Part shown: positions 1 to 9,334 of the stretch, in pieces
How positions within the stretch are numbered: the first letter of the stretch is position 1
Layout: each line of letters opens with the position of its first letter
Assembly: GCA_905182525.1 (NCBI GenBank)
Contig: CAJJBV010000004.1
Location: 62,001-126,000 of the forward strand
Length of the DNA stretch: 64,000 nucleotides
Origin: Cryomorphaceae bacterium
GTDB taxonomy: Bacteria > Bacteroidota > Bacteroidia > Flavobacteriales_D > Parvicellaceae
Direction: 5' to 3'
Position numbers and translations under genes: made by a program
Notes under the pieces: model-generated
The model's database searches: none
The model's input: the letters and a program-made list of their open reading frames with translations, nothing else
Told to the model about the DNA's origin: nothing

Positions 1-933
1 ACTGACAATTTACTTTTTTATAATCAAAATAAATTCTCTCTTTATTCACAGCAGCAAATACCAACTCAGCTTAGAGATATAAGTGAGTATGTTTTGTACT
101 ATAAAAACCAAATTAACCTTGTAAGTGATACTAGTTTCATTTATGTTTATTCTATTCATTTAAAGGCGGGAAACAGCCCTGTAAACGAAGAGCTAAGAAG
201 GCAAGAGGCAGAATCATTTAAACAATTTTTAGTAAATAATAATCGAAATGAAAGATTAATTATTGGGGGAGATTTTAATTTTTATTATGCTTCCGAACCC
301 GGTTGTCAAGAAATTCTATATGGTCAAGGCTTAAATCTTCTAGATCCGATTAATCAAATGGGTAATTGGCATAATAGCAGTTCATTTAAAAATATTCATA
401 CTCAAAGTACAAGATCTGCTACTGGCGGATATGCTGGAGGAGCATACGGTGGAATGGACGATAGGTTTGATATTATATTTGTTTCTAATGATGCTATTAA
501 TGGAGCTTCAGGTTTAAAATATATTGAGAATACTTATATAGCGGAAGGTCAAGATGGGAGTTATTTTAATCAAGCTTTAAATAATGTAAATAATTCTCAA
601 GTTCCTCAAGAAATTGCCAATGCGCTTTTTTATATGAGTGATCATTTACCTGTGTCTCTTTCTTTTTATTTAAATTCTCCTACATCAATTCTTATTCAAG
701 AGAGCGATAAAATTAAGTTTATAAAAGGTTATAATTATTTAAATGTAGATTTTATGGAAAATCAAATACTAGATGTAACAATTTATGATTTAAATGGAAG
801 AGTTTTATATAAAGACAAAACCTATAACCAAAAACAAATAGAAATTGACCTTTCATATTTCAGAAAAGGATTTTACATTATAAACTGCAATTTGCAAAAT
901 GAAAGAATTAATCATAAGTTTATAATTGATTAA
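1..933 (+). CDS. Secreted endonuclease/exonuclease/phosphatase-family protein with T9SS type A sorting domain (5' partial)
   Basis: The reading frame is open from the first base of the window, so the N-terminus and signal peptide lie outside it. The visible part holds the C-terminal half of an EEP-fold (DNase I-like) domain: HLKAG, the catalytic-type motif GGDFNF, and the terminal SDHLPVSLS motif whose Asp and His are the usual general base pair. A glycine-rich insert lies between them. After this comes a domain of about 75 residues with the pattern VTIYDLNGR, FRKGFYIINC and a basic, hydrophobic tail, typical of type A sorting domains that send proteins through the type IX secretion system. 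Inference: an exported nuclease or phosphodiesterase, perhaps for phosphorus scavenging. The substrate cannot be read from the sequence. Confidence is high for the fold and sorting signal, low for the substrate. Confidence 0.85.
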   Translation, partial: TDNLLFYNQNKFSLYSQQQIPTQLRDISEYVLYYKNQINLVSDTSFIYVYSIHLKAGNSPVNEELRRQEAESFKQFLVNNNRNERLIIGGDFNFYYASEPGCQEILYGQGLNLLDPINQMGNWHNSSSFKNIHTQSTRSATGGYAGGAYGGMDDRFDIIFVSNDAINGASGLKYIENTYIAEGQDGSYFNQALNNVNNSQVPQEIANALFYMSDHLPVSLSFYLNSPTSILIQESDKIKFIKGYNYLNVDFMENQILDVTIYDLNGRVLYKDKTYNQKQIEIDLSYFRKGFYIINCNLQNERINHKFIID

Positions 934-957
934 TAAGATTTACCTAATAACTTTTTT

Positions 958-1406
958 ATGAAAATATTTTTAAAAATAATTACTATAATTTCTTTTGGTT
1001 TCTTAATTGAATCTTGTAAAAAAGATAAAGAGATAACAAATTCAGACTTGTTAAATGGAGATTGGAATATTACAAATTTAGAATATGATACTCAGATGAG
1101 ATACCTGTTGTTGGAACTCAATCTTTTTCCGGAGAAGCTAACGATGCTGGTTTTTGGAGTTTTCAGTATCCTGAAAATACATGTTCTAATACTTTAAGTT
1201 TTGCAGTTACAATTGATAATCCGTTAATCTCTGCGATCTTTGATTCAATTCCAATTGATATTAACAGCAATGGAACTTGGGAATTAAGTAATAATGATAA
1301 TACTCTAACTATAACTGATGAGCAAACAGGTGCCGTTTCAAGTTATCAAATTTTATCAATTCAAGAAAATATTTGCTTTTTAGAAGGCCAAATACAGGTT
1401 GAATGA
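958..1406 (+). CDS. Lipocalin-like lipoprotein, interrupted by an apparent frameshift
   Basis: The start gives a lipoprotein signal with Cys after a hydrophobic stretch (FLIESCKKDK) and then a short domain beginning LLNGDWNITNLEYD, typical of small Bacteroidota lipocalin-like lipoproteins. The starting frame runs into nonsense after about 45 residues and stops at 1197. The plausible protein continues in another frame from about 1089 (IPVVGTQSFSGEAND, later NGTWELSNNDNTLTITDE) to a stop at 1404-1406. The break lies around 1090-1100 and behaves as a missing base; restoring one T would read DTQIEIPVV. It follows the secreted nuclease-like gene by about 24 nt, so they may be co-transcribed. Exact function unknown. 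It could be a real pseudogene or a sequence error. Confidence 0.6.
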
Positions 1407-1479
1407 AATGTTTGGTTTTAGTCCTGTCTGTTGATATTGAGTTGAGGCTTAATAAATAATAAGATTACAGTCTTCTATT

Positions 1480-2248
1480 CTATATTTCTTCTGATATAAA
1501 TTCGTCAACTAGTTTGTAAAACTCATTGGGATTTTCAGCGTGCAACCAATGCCCCACATTTTTTATGGTTTTAATTTCTCCATTTGGGAATGCTGCTTTT
1601 ATATCCTGGAAATCTTCTTCAAGAATATAATTTGACAATTCGCCTCTTAAAAACAGTGTTTTTAAATTGGAATTTTCAATATTAATTTCTTTTAATATTT
1701 CCTCAATATTAATTTCAATTTGTTTTAAATTCATTCTCCATGCTAATTTCCCTTTTTCAATCCAGTATAAGTTTTTTAATAAAAATTGTTGAATACCTAA
1801 ATTAGAAATATGTTTTTTAATGACTTCTTGAGCATGACTTCTACTGATGGTTTTTTCTAAATCAATACTATTTAAACCTTTTAAAATTTCTTCGTGATGC
1901 ATTGGATAAGATTTTAAACCAATGTCAGCAATAATTAATTTATATACATATTCTGGGTAATTTTTGGCAAACATTAAAGCTACTTTTCCACCCATTGAGT
2001 GTCCTAAAATAGTTGGTGAAATAATTTTTTCATCTTTTATTAATTCCAGCAAATCATTTGCCATATCGCTATATGTCATTTCATTGCTATGAGGAGATCT
2101 ACCGTGATTTCTTAAATCAATTAAATAAACGCTATTGTTCTTAGAGAATTCTTTACCTAAAGTTCCCCAATTATCAGAAGAGCCAAATAACCCATGTAAA
2201 ATTAATAGTGGTTTGCCCTTCTCCAAGCTTTTTAAAATTCAGTTTCAT
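1480..2248 (-). CDS. Alpha/beta-hydrolase, YbfF-type esterase (apparent +1 frameshift near N-terminus)
   Basis: Serine hydrolase of the alpha/beta fold. Visible are the oxyanion-region HGLFGSSDNW, the nucleophile elbow GHSMGG (Ser near residue 84 of the corrected protein) and the catalytic His region VGHWLHAENP near the C-terminus. The open frame reaches back only to a TTG at 2226. In another frame an ATG at 2248 overlaps the pdxJ stop as ATGA and gives MKLNFKKLGEG, the usual start of this family. Removing one base from the run at 2216-2218 joins it to KPLLILHG. The corrected length is about 255 residues, as in E. coli YbfF. The gene is translationally coupled to pdxJ. Substrate unknown; probably a small ester or thioester. 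Confidence 0.85.
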
Positions 2249-2964
2249 TTTCTAAGTGCTCTTAAATATAAATTTACTGTATTCTCCATGCCATAATTTA
2301 AGGCATCTGCAATTAATGCATGACCAATAGAAACTTCTTTCAAGTTTGGAATTTTTGCTGCAAAGAAACTTAAGTTTTCTAGGTTTAAATCATGACCAGC
2401 ATTAATTTCCAATCCTAATTCATTTGCTCTTTTTGCTGCTTTTATAAATGGATCTATAGAATTTGCAGGATCTTTAAAATACAATTCTGCATAATTTTCG
2501 GTATATAATTCTATTCTGTCAGTTCCAATTTTTTGTGCACCTTCCACATATTTCTCCACAGGATCTATAAAAATGGAGGTTCTTATATTATAACTTGAAA
2601 ATAGTTGTATCATTTCACTTAAAAAATCTTTTTCTTTTATTGTATCCCATCCATGATTTGAGGTCAATTGACCAATTTCATCGGGAACTAAAGTTACTTG
2701 ACTTGGCTTTGTTTCTAGAACAAGCTCTACAAAAGATTTTTCTTTTGGGTTTCCTTCAATATTTAGCTCAACATTTAAGTTTTCCTTAAGCACTCTAACA
2801 TCATTATAGGTAATGTGTCTTTCGTCAGGACGTGGATGAACAGTAATTCCGTGGGCTCCAAACATTTCAATGTTTTTTGCGTTTTCTAATACATTGGGAA
2901 CATTGCCTCCTCTGGCATTTCTCAATGTTGCTATTTTATTAATATTTACACTTAAGGCAATCAT
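2245..2964 (-). CDS. pdxJ: Pyridoxine 5'-phosphate synthase
   Basis: Condenses 1-deoxy-D-xylulose 5-phosphate with 3-amino-2-oxopropyl phosphate to pyridoxine 5'-phosphate, the last ring-forming step of DXP-dependent vitamin B6 synthesis. The 239-residue protein has the family's N-terminus (LSVNINKIATLRNARGG), the HGITVHPRPDERHI segment, the QVTLVPDE strand, and the GHALIADAL motif near the end, all in TIM-barrel order. It is the first gene of a two-gene unit with the downstream esterase, whose ATG overlaps this stop codon. The ATG at 2964 sits only 4 nt after an exact TATTTTTG -7 element, so the message may be leaderless. Confidence 0.97.
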   Translation of the reverse strand: MIALSVNINKIATLRNARGGNVPNVLENAKNIEMFGAHGITVHPRPDERHITYNDVRVLKENLNVELNIEGNPKEKSFVELVLETKPSQVTLVPDEIGQLTSNHGWDTIKEKDFLSEMIQLFSSYNIRTSIFIDPVEKYVEGAQKIGTDRIELYTENYAELYFKDPANSIDPFIKAAKRANELGLEINAGHDLNLENLSFFAAKIPNLKEVSIGHALIADALNYGMENTVNLYLRALRK

Positions 2965-2968
2965 TTTA

Positions 2969-2976
2969 CAAAAATA
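2969..2976 (-). promoter_or_regulatory. Bacteroidota -7 promoter element upstream of pdxJ
   Basis: TATTTTTG on the minus strand matches the Bacteroidota housekeeping -7 consensus TAnnTTTG exactly. Only 4 nt separate it from the pdxJ ATG. I see no convincing TTTG-type -33 element at the usual distance, which lowers confidence. Confidence 0.5.
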
Positions 2977-3032
2977 AAAGACAATTTATCTTAATCGTTA
3001 CTTTAATTGTATTTTTACATTTTATTTTGAAA

Positions 3033-3696
3033 ATGAAGGCAATTGAATTAATCCAAAATGATGTTCCACCAATAAGAATTGATGAGCCCATAGAAAAAGC
3101 TTTGGCTTGGATGGATGAATTTAAAGTAAATCATTTGCCTGTGGTAAGTGGCTTAGAATTTGTTGGATTAATTTCTGATGATATGATTTATGATTTTAAC
3201 GATTCTAAGAGAATTAATTTCTAAAATTAACTTTATTGGCAAACAGCAATTTGTATTTGAAAACACCCACTTTTATCAAGTAATGCTTTTATTATCTAAC
3301 TTCAAGCTTAGCGTAGTACCTGTTTGTGATAGTCAGAATATTTACAAAGGGTCTATTAGCTCAAGTAATTTATTAAAAGCACTAAGCAACCAATCTGGTT
3401 TTAATCAAAATGGTCCAGTCATAGTATTGAATTTAAATAACATTGATTATCAACTTTCTCAAATTGCCCAAATAATAGAAAGTAACGATTCTAAAATACT
3501 AGGTTTGTATAGTCAAAATATAAAAGGAACTTCTCAGATTAAGTTAACCTTAAAAATTAGCCCAACTAACCTAGGAGCAGTTTTACAAACTTTTTCGAGG
3601 TATGATTACACAATTGATGAAATATTTAGCGATGACGAAATAAGTAATCAAAATCAAGACAGGTATGATCATCTAATCAATTATTTGCAAATTTAA
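3033..3696 (+). CDS. CBS-domain protein, interrupted by an apparent +1 frameshift
   Basis: Two fragments in different frames form one tandem-CBS protein of about 220 residues. The first (MKAIELIQNDVPPIRIDEPI, VNHLPVVSGLEFVGLISDDMI) is a typical CBS motif and stops at 3224. The second resumes with INFIGKQQFVFENTHFYQVM, a second CBS repeat, and an ACT-like C-terminal part (KLTLKISPTNLGAVLQTFSRYDY). Removing one T from the run at 3218-3220 joins them. CBS pairs usually sense adenine nucleotides; the ligand here is unknown. It lies directly ahead of nadK (1 nt gap), a common order in flavobacteria. The ATG at 3033 is preferred over the TTG at 3027. Confidence 0.85.
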
Positions 3697-3697
3697 A

Positions 3698-4579
3698 ATG
3701 AAGAATATTGCTATTTATGGTAAGTCAATTTCAGAAAACAATTTAAAGTTTTTAGAGAATCTTATAGATGCATTAAATAAGGAACTAAGTCCCGAAATTT
3801 TTTTTCATGACTCACTCAAAGTATATGATTCGTTAGTTAACAAGCTTAACATTAGTTTTTTTGGAGATCAAGATCTTGTTAAAAATAAAATAGATTTATT
3901 GATAAGTTTTGGAGGGGACGGAACCCTTTTAGATACTGTTACAATGATTAAGGACAGCAATATCCCAGTTTTGGGTATTAATGCTGGAAGACTTGGGTTT
4001 TTAGCTAATATCACTCAAGAGGATATAATTTTAGCAGTTAAAGCATTAAAGAATAAAGACTATAAGCTAGATCAAAGGTCTTTGGTTCAAGTAAAAAACA
4101 AAAGTTTAATAAGTAATGAAAGCTCAAATTTCGCATTAAATGAAATAAATATTCATAAAAAAAGTTCTTCATCAATGTTGAAAATTGATGCTTTTTTAGA
4201 TAATGAGTTTTTAAATTCTTATTGGGCAGACGGGCTTATAGTTTCTACTCCTACAGGGTCAACAGCTTATTCTTTATCTTGTGGAGGACCTATTATAACT
4301 CCTGGATCAAATAACTTTGTTATAACACCCGTTTCCCCTCATAATTTAAACCTTAGACCAATGGTAGTTGGAGATAATGTTGTAATAAGATTAAGAGCTG
4401 AATCACGAGAAAGTCATTTCCTTTTAAACATGGATAGTAGATCAATGTCTTTAAAAAACAACGAGGAAATATTTATAAGTAAAGCTGATTTTTCCATAAA
4501 ATTAATAGAGTTGCCAGATCACAATTTCTTAAAAACTATTAGAAACAAGTTGTTTTGGGGTAAAGATTCGAGAAATTAA
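3698..4579 (+). CDS. nadK: NAD kinase
   Basis: Phosphorylates NAD to NADP. The diagnostic GGDGT motif (residues about 72-76) follows a hydrophobic strand. NAGRLGFLANI and the ADGLIVSTPTGSTAYSLSCGGPI block, which bind ATP and NAD, are intact. At 293 residues it is of normal length. It starts immediately after the CBS gene and leads into the DUF6089 gene, inside the operon that continues to murI. Confidence 0.97.
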   Translation: MKNIAIYGKSISENNLKFLENLIDALNKELSPEIFFHDSLKVYDSLVNKLNISFFGDQDLVKNKIDLLISFGGDGTLLDTVTMIKDSNIPVLGINAGRLGFLANITQEDIILAVKALKNKDYKLDQRSLVQVKNKSLISNESSNFALNEINIHKKSSSSMLKIDAFLDNEFLNSYWADGLIVSTPTGSTAYSLSCGGPIITPGSNNFVITPVSPHNLNLRPMVVGDNVVIRLRAESRESHFLLNMDSRSMSLKNNEEIFISKADFSIKLIELPDHNFLKTIRNKLFWGKDSRN

Positions 4580-4635
4580 CTCTTTTTAAGGGTTTCCTCT
4601 CTTTTCTTTTGTAATTTTAATGCTTTAAATTTTTG

Positions 4636-5478
4636 ATGAAAAATATAATTCTATTTTTAATAATATTCACCACCTTCTCAGTAGAGTCCCAAGTTAAAGA
4701 ATTTGGATTTTTTTCAGGAACATCTTATTACATAGGTGATATAAATAGAAATCATTTTTCTCAGCAAGATTTATCATTAGGATTGGTTTATAAAACTGAT
4801 TTCCCTAATGATAGAATTTCTTTAAGATTTCATTTGATGTACAATAAATTAAAAGCAAATGACAATAAATCTGAAGTTGAAGAACAGTTAGTTAGAAATT
4901 TAGGATTCAAAAATAGCGTAATCGAATTCGGGCCAATTATTGAAATTGATTTTTTTAAATTTCATCCAGGTCAAAACAATAAAAAAGAAAGTTATTTTGG
5001 TTCACCTTACTTTTTTGGAGGAATTAATTTTATGAGAATGAATCCTAAAGCAAATATTGATGGGGTATGGACAGAATTACAACCTTTAGGAACTGAAGGA
5101 CAGGGCACAATACTTAGAAATAAGAATAATGAAATAGTCAAAAAATATTCTAGAAACCAAATAATAATTCCTTTCGGATTTGGTGTTAAAATGAATATTA
5201 GTCATCATTTATGCCTTAGTGTAGAATATGGAATGCGAAAAACTTACACAGACTATATTGATGACGTGAGTGGATTATATCCTGATCTAATTGAGCTTGG
5301 AAATCAAGCAGGTGAACTTTCAGCACAATTAAGCAATAGATCTGAATCATTAGAGGGAATAAATAATTCCGCCTATGGTTTACAAAGGGGAAATTCAAGT
5401 GACAAAGATTGGTATGCTGTAACAGGAATTATTTTAACATATGAATTTTTTAAGGATGTAATTTGCCCTAAATGGTAA
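4636..5478 (+). CDS. DUF6089-family outer-membrane beta-barrel protein
   Basis: It has a cleavable signal peptide (MKNIILFLIIFTTFSVESQV) followed by a pattern of alternating strands with GFFSGTSYYIGDIN, DRISLRFHLMYNKL and a final YEFF. This order is typical of the small DUF6089 beta-barrel family found between nadK and uppS in flavobacteria. The function is not established. Placement next to uppS and bamA suggests an envelope role. I chose the ATG at 4636 rather than the TTG directly before it. Confidence 0.85.
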   Translation: MKNIILFLIIFTTFSVESQVKEFGFFSGTSYYIGDINRNHFSQQDLSLGLVYKTDFPNDRISLRFHLMYNKLKANDNKSEVEEQLVRNLGFKNSVIEFGPIIEIDFFKFHPGQNNKKESYFGSPYFFGGINFMRMNPKANIDGVWTELQPLGTEGQGTILRNKNNEIVKKYSRNQIIIPFGFGVKMNISHHLCLSVEYGMRKTYTDYIDDVSGLYPDLIELGNQAGELSAQLSNRSESLEGINNSAYGLQRGNSSDKDWYAVTGIILTYEFFKDVICPKW

Positions 5479-5483
5479 TTTTG
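5476..5483 (+). promoter_or_regulatory. Candidate internal -7 promoter element ahead of uppS
   Basis: An exact TAnnTTTG match (TAATTTTG) overlaps the stop codon of the DUF6089 gene and lies 10 nt before the uppS ATG. It could give uppS-bamA a separate transcript. A TTTG upstream is too close (10 nt) to be a standard -33 element, so this is tentative. Confidence 0.3.
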
Positions 5484-5493
5484 AACTTATCAT

Positions 5494-6258
5494 ATGAAAG
5501 CTTTTTTAATGGAAGAATTTAAACTAGATAAAAATAATATCCCAAAACATGTTGCCATTATTATGGATGGAAATGGAAGATGGGCAAAGAAGAAAGGAGA
5601 ATTAAGAATATTTGGACATACTAATGGAGTAGGTTCAGTCAGAGAAGCTCTTTCTGCTGCTGGTGAAATTGGTGTTAAATTTCTTACATTATATGCATTT
5701 AGCTCTGAAAATTGGAGAAGACCTAAAGAAGAAACTTCCGCATTAATGGACTTGTTAGTTCAATCTATATATAATGAGCTTGATGATCTTAACTCAAATG
5801 GAGTGAAACTAGCTACAATTGGTGATGTTGAAGTTTTGCCAAAATCTTGTCAAATAGCCTTAAAAAAAGCTATAGAAAGCACAAAATCTAATAAAAAAAT
5901 AACACTAATATTAGCGTTAAGTTATAGCTCCAGACGAGAAATTTCACTTGCAGTTCAAAAAATGGCACAAAAAGTAATGAATGGGCAATTAGAGTATACT
6001 GCAATAAATGAAGATTTAATTAGTTCTTATTTGAGTACTGCAAATTATCCTGATCCAGAATTGTTAATTAGAACTAGTGGTGAAAATAGAGTAAGTAATT
6101 TTTTAATGTGGCAACTTGCTTATACAGAATTGTATTTCACAAAAATATTATGGCCAGATTTTAAGAAAAAAAACTTTTATAAAGCAATTTATGATTATCA
6201 AAAAAGAGAAAGACGTTTCGGAAAAACATCAGAACAATTATTAAATAACGATGCTTAG
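5494..6258 (+). CDS. uppS: Isoprenyl transferase (undecaprenyl diphosphate synthase)
   Basis: Cis-prenyltransferase that builds undecaprenyl diphosphate, the lipid carrier for peptidoglycan and polysaccharide subunits. The catalytic P-loop HVAIIMDGNGRWAKKKG (Asp near residue 25), the TLYAFSSENWRRP segment, and the C-terminal substrate motif RTSGENRVSNFLMWQ with AYTELYF are all present. Length 254 residues. A second Met at codon 6 is an alternative start. Its end overlaps bamA by 8 nt, so the two are coupled; both serve envelope assembly. Confidence 0.97.
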   Translation: MKAFLMEEFKLDKNNIPKHVAIIMDGNGRWAKKKGELRIFGHTNGVGSVREALSAAGEIGVKFLTLYAFSSENWRRPKEETSALMDLLVQSIYNELDDLNSNGVKLATIGDVEVLPKSCQIALKKAIESTKSNKKITLILALSYSSRREISLAVQKMAQKVMNGQLEYTAINEDLISSYLSTANYPDPELLIRTSGENRVSNFLMWQLAYTELYFTKILWPDFKKKNFYKAIYDYQKRERRFGKTSEQLLNNDA

Positions 6259-8806
6259 ATATATTAAATTATTATTGCTCTTTACATTGACTCTGAACGT
6301 TGCGTTAGGTCAAAATAATTATACGGATTATCAATTATCTACTAGAGAATACGTCTTAGCAGGTATTTCTATTGAAGGAGTTACTCATTTAGATCATGAA
6401 ATAGTAATTCAAAAATCTGGACTTAAAAGGGGGGGTAAATTAGCTATCCCAAGTGATAAAATTTCAAAAGCTATATCTAATTTATGGGAACAAGGTTTGT
6501 TTAGCGAGGTAGCTATTTACAAGGAAAAAACACAAGGAAATAATCTTTTTTTAAGAATTAAATTAAAAGAAAGTCCTAGAATGTCTCGTTATTCCTTCTC
6601 GGGCGTTTCAAAATCAGAAGCAGATCAATTAAGAGACGATTTAGACTTGTATAGTGGTAAAATAATCACAGAAGCTCTAAAAGTTAAAGTAAAAAAAATA
6701 TCTAGAAATTATTTTATTGGAAAAGGGTTTTTAAAAGCTCAAGCATCCATTATTACTTCTAATGACACTTTAGTAAATAATAGTAAAATATTAAAAATTA
6801 ATATTGAAAAGGGAGAAAGATTTAAAATTAATGAAATCACATTTGATGGTAATTATTCATTAACAGACAAAAAACTAAAGGGTCTAATGAAAGAAACAAA
6901 AGAAAAGAAATGGTTTCGATTTTATAAAAGATCTATGTATCAGAATTCGCTCTTTGTTCAGGACAAAGATAAAATCATAGAAAAGTATCAAGAAATTGCT
7001 TGTCGAGATGCTAAGATTATTCTAGATACAATTTATGATTTTGATGACAAAACAATAAATATTAATATCACTATAGATGAAGGTAGCCAATACTACATAA
7101 GAGACGTCGAATGGTCGGGAAATCAAAAATATTCTACAGGTTTACTGGACACTATATTGGGCATTAAAAAAGGTGATCTTTATGATCAACGAACTTTAGA
7201 TGCTAAACTTTTCATGAATCCTAACGGTTCAGATATAAGTTCATTATACATGGACGATGGATACTTGTTTTTCCAAGTAACCCCTGTAGAAAAGAAAATT
7301 GAAAATGATTCAGTTGACTTAGAAATTAAAGTCTATGAGGGCAAGCAAGCAAGAATTAAAAAAGTTAGTATCCTAGGAAATACTAAAACTAGTGATCACG
7401 TTATTCTAAGAGATATGTATACCCACCCTGGTGATTTGTTTTCTAGAGATGCAATTATTAGAACCCAGAGACAATTAGCTCAAAATGGATATTTTGATCC
7501 CGAAAAATTAGGAGTTAATCCAATTCCAAACCCCACAGATGGAACTGTTGACATAGATTATGTAGTTGTAGAAAGACCAAATGATCAAATTGAACTTTCT
7601 GGTGGATGGGGTAATAACTCTTTAGTTGGAACTCTTGGCGTAACTTTCAATAATTTTTCTGCTAAAAAACTATTTAAAAAAGGATCTTGGTCACCTTTGC
7701 CGTCCGGTGATGGACAAAGATTGAGTGTAAGAGCCCAATCCAGTGGATACTTTTTCCAAAGTTATAATATGTCTTTTACCGAGCCTTGGCTTGGAGGTAA
7801 AAAACCAAATTCATTTACAATATCAGCTTTTCGATCTATACAATCTTATGATAGAAAATTCTTAACTGACTCGCTGACTAGTAGCGGAAATAAGATTAAG
7901 GACCCTAATAGAAGAATAATTAAAATTACTGGAATTTCAGTGGGATTAGGGAAAAGATTAAAATGGCCAGATGATTATTTTAGTGTTTATTATGAACTAG
8001 GTTTCCAATATTATGATCTTAATAATTTTGGCAGCATATTCAGCTTTTCTACTGGATATGTCAACAACCCATATATCCAATGGAAAATTTCTAGAAATAG
8101 TATTGATCAACCCCTTTATCCAAGAAGTGGATCATCTTTAACATTTTCTGTAAAAACTAGTGTTTATCCATACTCAAGAATTAATAATATTAAAGACCAC
8201 AGTGGATTAACAGATCAAGAAAAGTTTAAGTACTTACAATACAATAAATTTAAGTTTACTTCTTCTTGGTTTACGCCAGTTTCTAGGAATAAAAAATTAG
8301 TAATCAATACTCGATTAGGATTTGGACTTTTAAATGGTTGGAATAAAAACTTGGGTGCTCCACCTTTTGAGAGATTTTATTTAGGCGGAAGTGGTCTTTC
8401 TGGTTTTGCTTTAGACGGCAGAGAAATAATAGCTCTTAGAGGATATGATGAACAAACTATATCATCAACCACTGGTGATAGATTAATTAGTAAATATACC
8501 TTAGAGCTTAGATATCCAGTTAGTTTGAATCCATCTGCAACAGTTTATCTTCTTGGATTTTTAGAAGGTGGTAATTCTTGGAACGAGTATAAAAAATACA
8601 ATCCATTTAAGGTTAAAAGGTCTGCAGGTTTTGGTGTAAGAATATTCTTGCCAATGTTTGGGCTTTTAGGGCTAGACTATGGTTTTGGATTCGATCCATT
8701 AGATCCTGGAGCTCAAGGCGAATTAAATCACAACTCACAAATACAGGCAAAAGGCTACAGAGGACAATTTCATTTTACTATTGGTATGAATATTGGTGAA
8801 TTATAA
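6251..8806 (+). CDS. bamA: Outer membrane protein assembly factor BamA
   Basis: Omp85-family insertase for outer-membrane beta-barrels. It has a signal peptide (LLLLFTLTLNVALG), a series of POTRA domains over roughly the first 430 residues (for example GISIEGVTHLDHEIV, INEITFDGNYSLTD, KKVSILGNTKTSDHVILRDM), then a large C-terminal barrel ending with FHFTIGMNIGEL. The RxxYPVSLNPSATVY and RSAGFGVRIFLPMFG patches match the last barrel strands. At 851 residues it fits Bacteroidota BamA. It overlaps uppS and is followed closely by two Skp/OmpH chaperone genes that would deliver its clients. Confidence 0.97.
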   Translation: MLRYIKLLLLFTLTLNVALGQNNYTDYQLSTREYVLAGISIEGVTHLDHEIVIQKSGLKRGGKLAIPSDKISKAISNLWEQGLFSEVAIYKEKTQGNNLFLRIKLKESPRMSRYSFSGVSKSEADQLRDDLDLYSGKIITEALKVKVKKISRNYFIGKGFLKAQASIITSNDTLVNNSKILKINIEKGERFKINEITFDGNYSLTDKKLKGLMKETKEKKWFRFYKRSMYQNSLFVQDKDKIIEKYQEIACRDAKIILDTIYDFDDKTININITIDEGSQYYIRDVEWSGNQKYSTGLLDTILGIKKGDLYDQRTLDAKLFMNPNGSDISSLYMDDGYLFFQVTPVEKKIENDSVDLEIKVYEGKQARIKKVSILGNTKTSDHVILRDMYTHPGDLFSRDAIIRTQRQLAQNGYFDPEKLGVNPIPNPTDGTVDIDYVVVERPNDQIELSGGWGNNSLVGTLGVTFNNFSAKKLFKKGSWSPLPSGDGQRLSVRAQSSGYFFQSYNMSFTEPWLGGKKPNSFTISAFRSIQSYDRKFLTDSLTSSGNKIKDPNRRIIKITGISVGLGKRLKWPDDYFSVYYELGFQYYDLNNFGSIFSFSTGYVNNPYIQWKISRNSIDQPLYPRSGSSLTFSVKTSVYPYSRINNIKDHSGLTDQEKFKYLQYNKFKFTSSWFTPVSRNKKLVINTRLGFGLLNGWNKNLGAPPFERFYLGGSGLSGFALDGREIIALRGYDEQTISSTTGDRLISKYTLELRYPVSLNPSATVYLLGFLEGGNSWNEYKKYNPFKVKRSAGFGVRIFLPMFGLLGLDYGFGFDPLDPGAQGELNHNSQIQAKGYRGQFHFTIGMNIGEL

Positions 8807-8815
8807 TTAATAAAA

Positions 8816-9334
8816 ATGACTTTAAGATTTTTAATATTAACCCTTTCAATTTGTTTTTTTACTTGTTCAAGTATTGCACAAAAATTTGCATTTGTAGATT
8901 CTGAATATATTTTAGATCAAATGGGAAGTTATCAAAAAGCACAAAAACAAATTGACGATTTAGCTTCTCAATGGCAAAAAGAATTAGATGTTAAAAGTGT
9001 TAATATTGAGAAAAAAATTAATGAATTAAGAAGAAATGAACTATTGTTACCCGAACAAGTACGAAAAGAAAAAGAATTAGAAATTACAACTTTACAACTT
9101 GAATTAAGAACTTATCAGAGCAAGAAGTTTGGAGTAGGAGGTGAATTGTTTAGAAAGAGAAAAGAATTGATTCAGCCTATTCAAAGAAAAGTTTACAACG
9201 CTATTAAATCATTGGCTAACGATTATAAATATAGTTTTGTTTTGGATAAAAGTAAAAACTCGAATATATTGTATGCCGATCCTAAATATGACAAAAGCGA
9301 TTTAATAATAAGAAAACTAAAAAGTAAAAAATGA
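8816..9334 (+). CDS. OmpH/Skp-family periplasmic chaperone (first of two)
   Basis: It has a signal peptide (LILTLSICFFTCSSIAQ), then KFAFVDSEYILDQMGSYQKAQKQI, a long charged coiled coil rich in K, E and Q, and a C-terminal return segment (YSFVLDKSKNSNILYADP). This is the Skp layout. Such chaperones hold unfolded outer-membrane proteins for BamA. It lies 9 nt after bamA and overlaps the second ompH by 4 nt. At 172 residues it has family length. The two copies differ clearly in sequence, so the duplication is old. Confidence 0.92.
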   Translation: MTLRFLILTLSICFFTCSSIAQKFAFVDSEYILDQMGSYQKAQKQIDDLASQWQKELDVKSVNIEKKINELRRNELLLPEQVRKEKELEITTLQLELRTYQSKKFGVGGELFRKRKELIQPIQRKVYNAIKSLANDYKYSFVLDKSKNSNILYADPKYDKSDLIIRKLKSKK

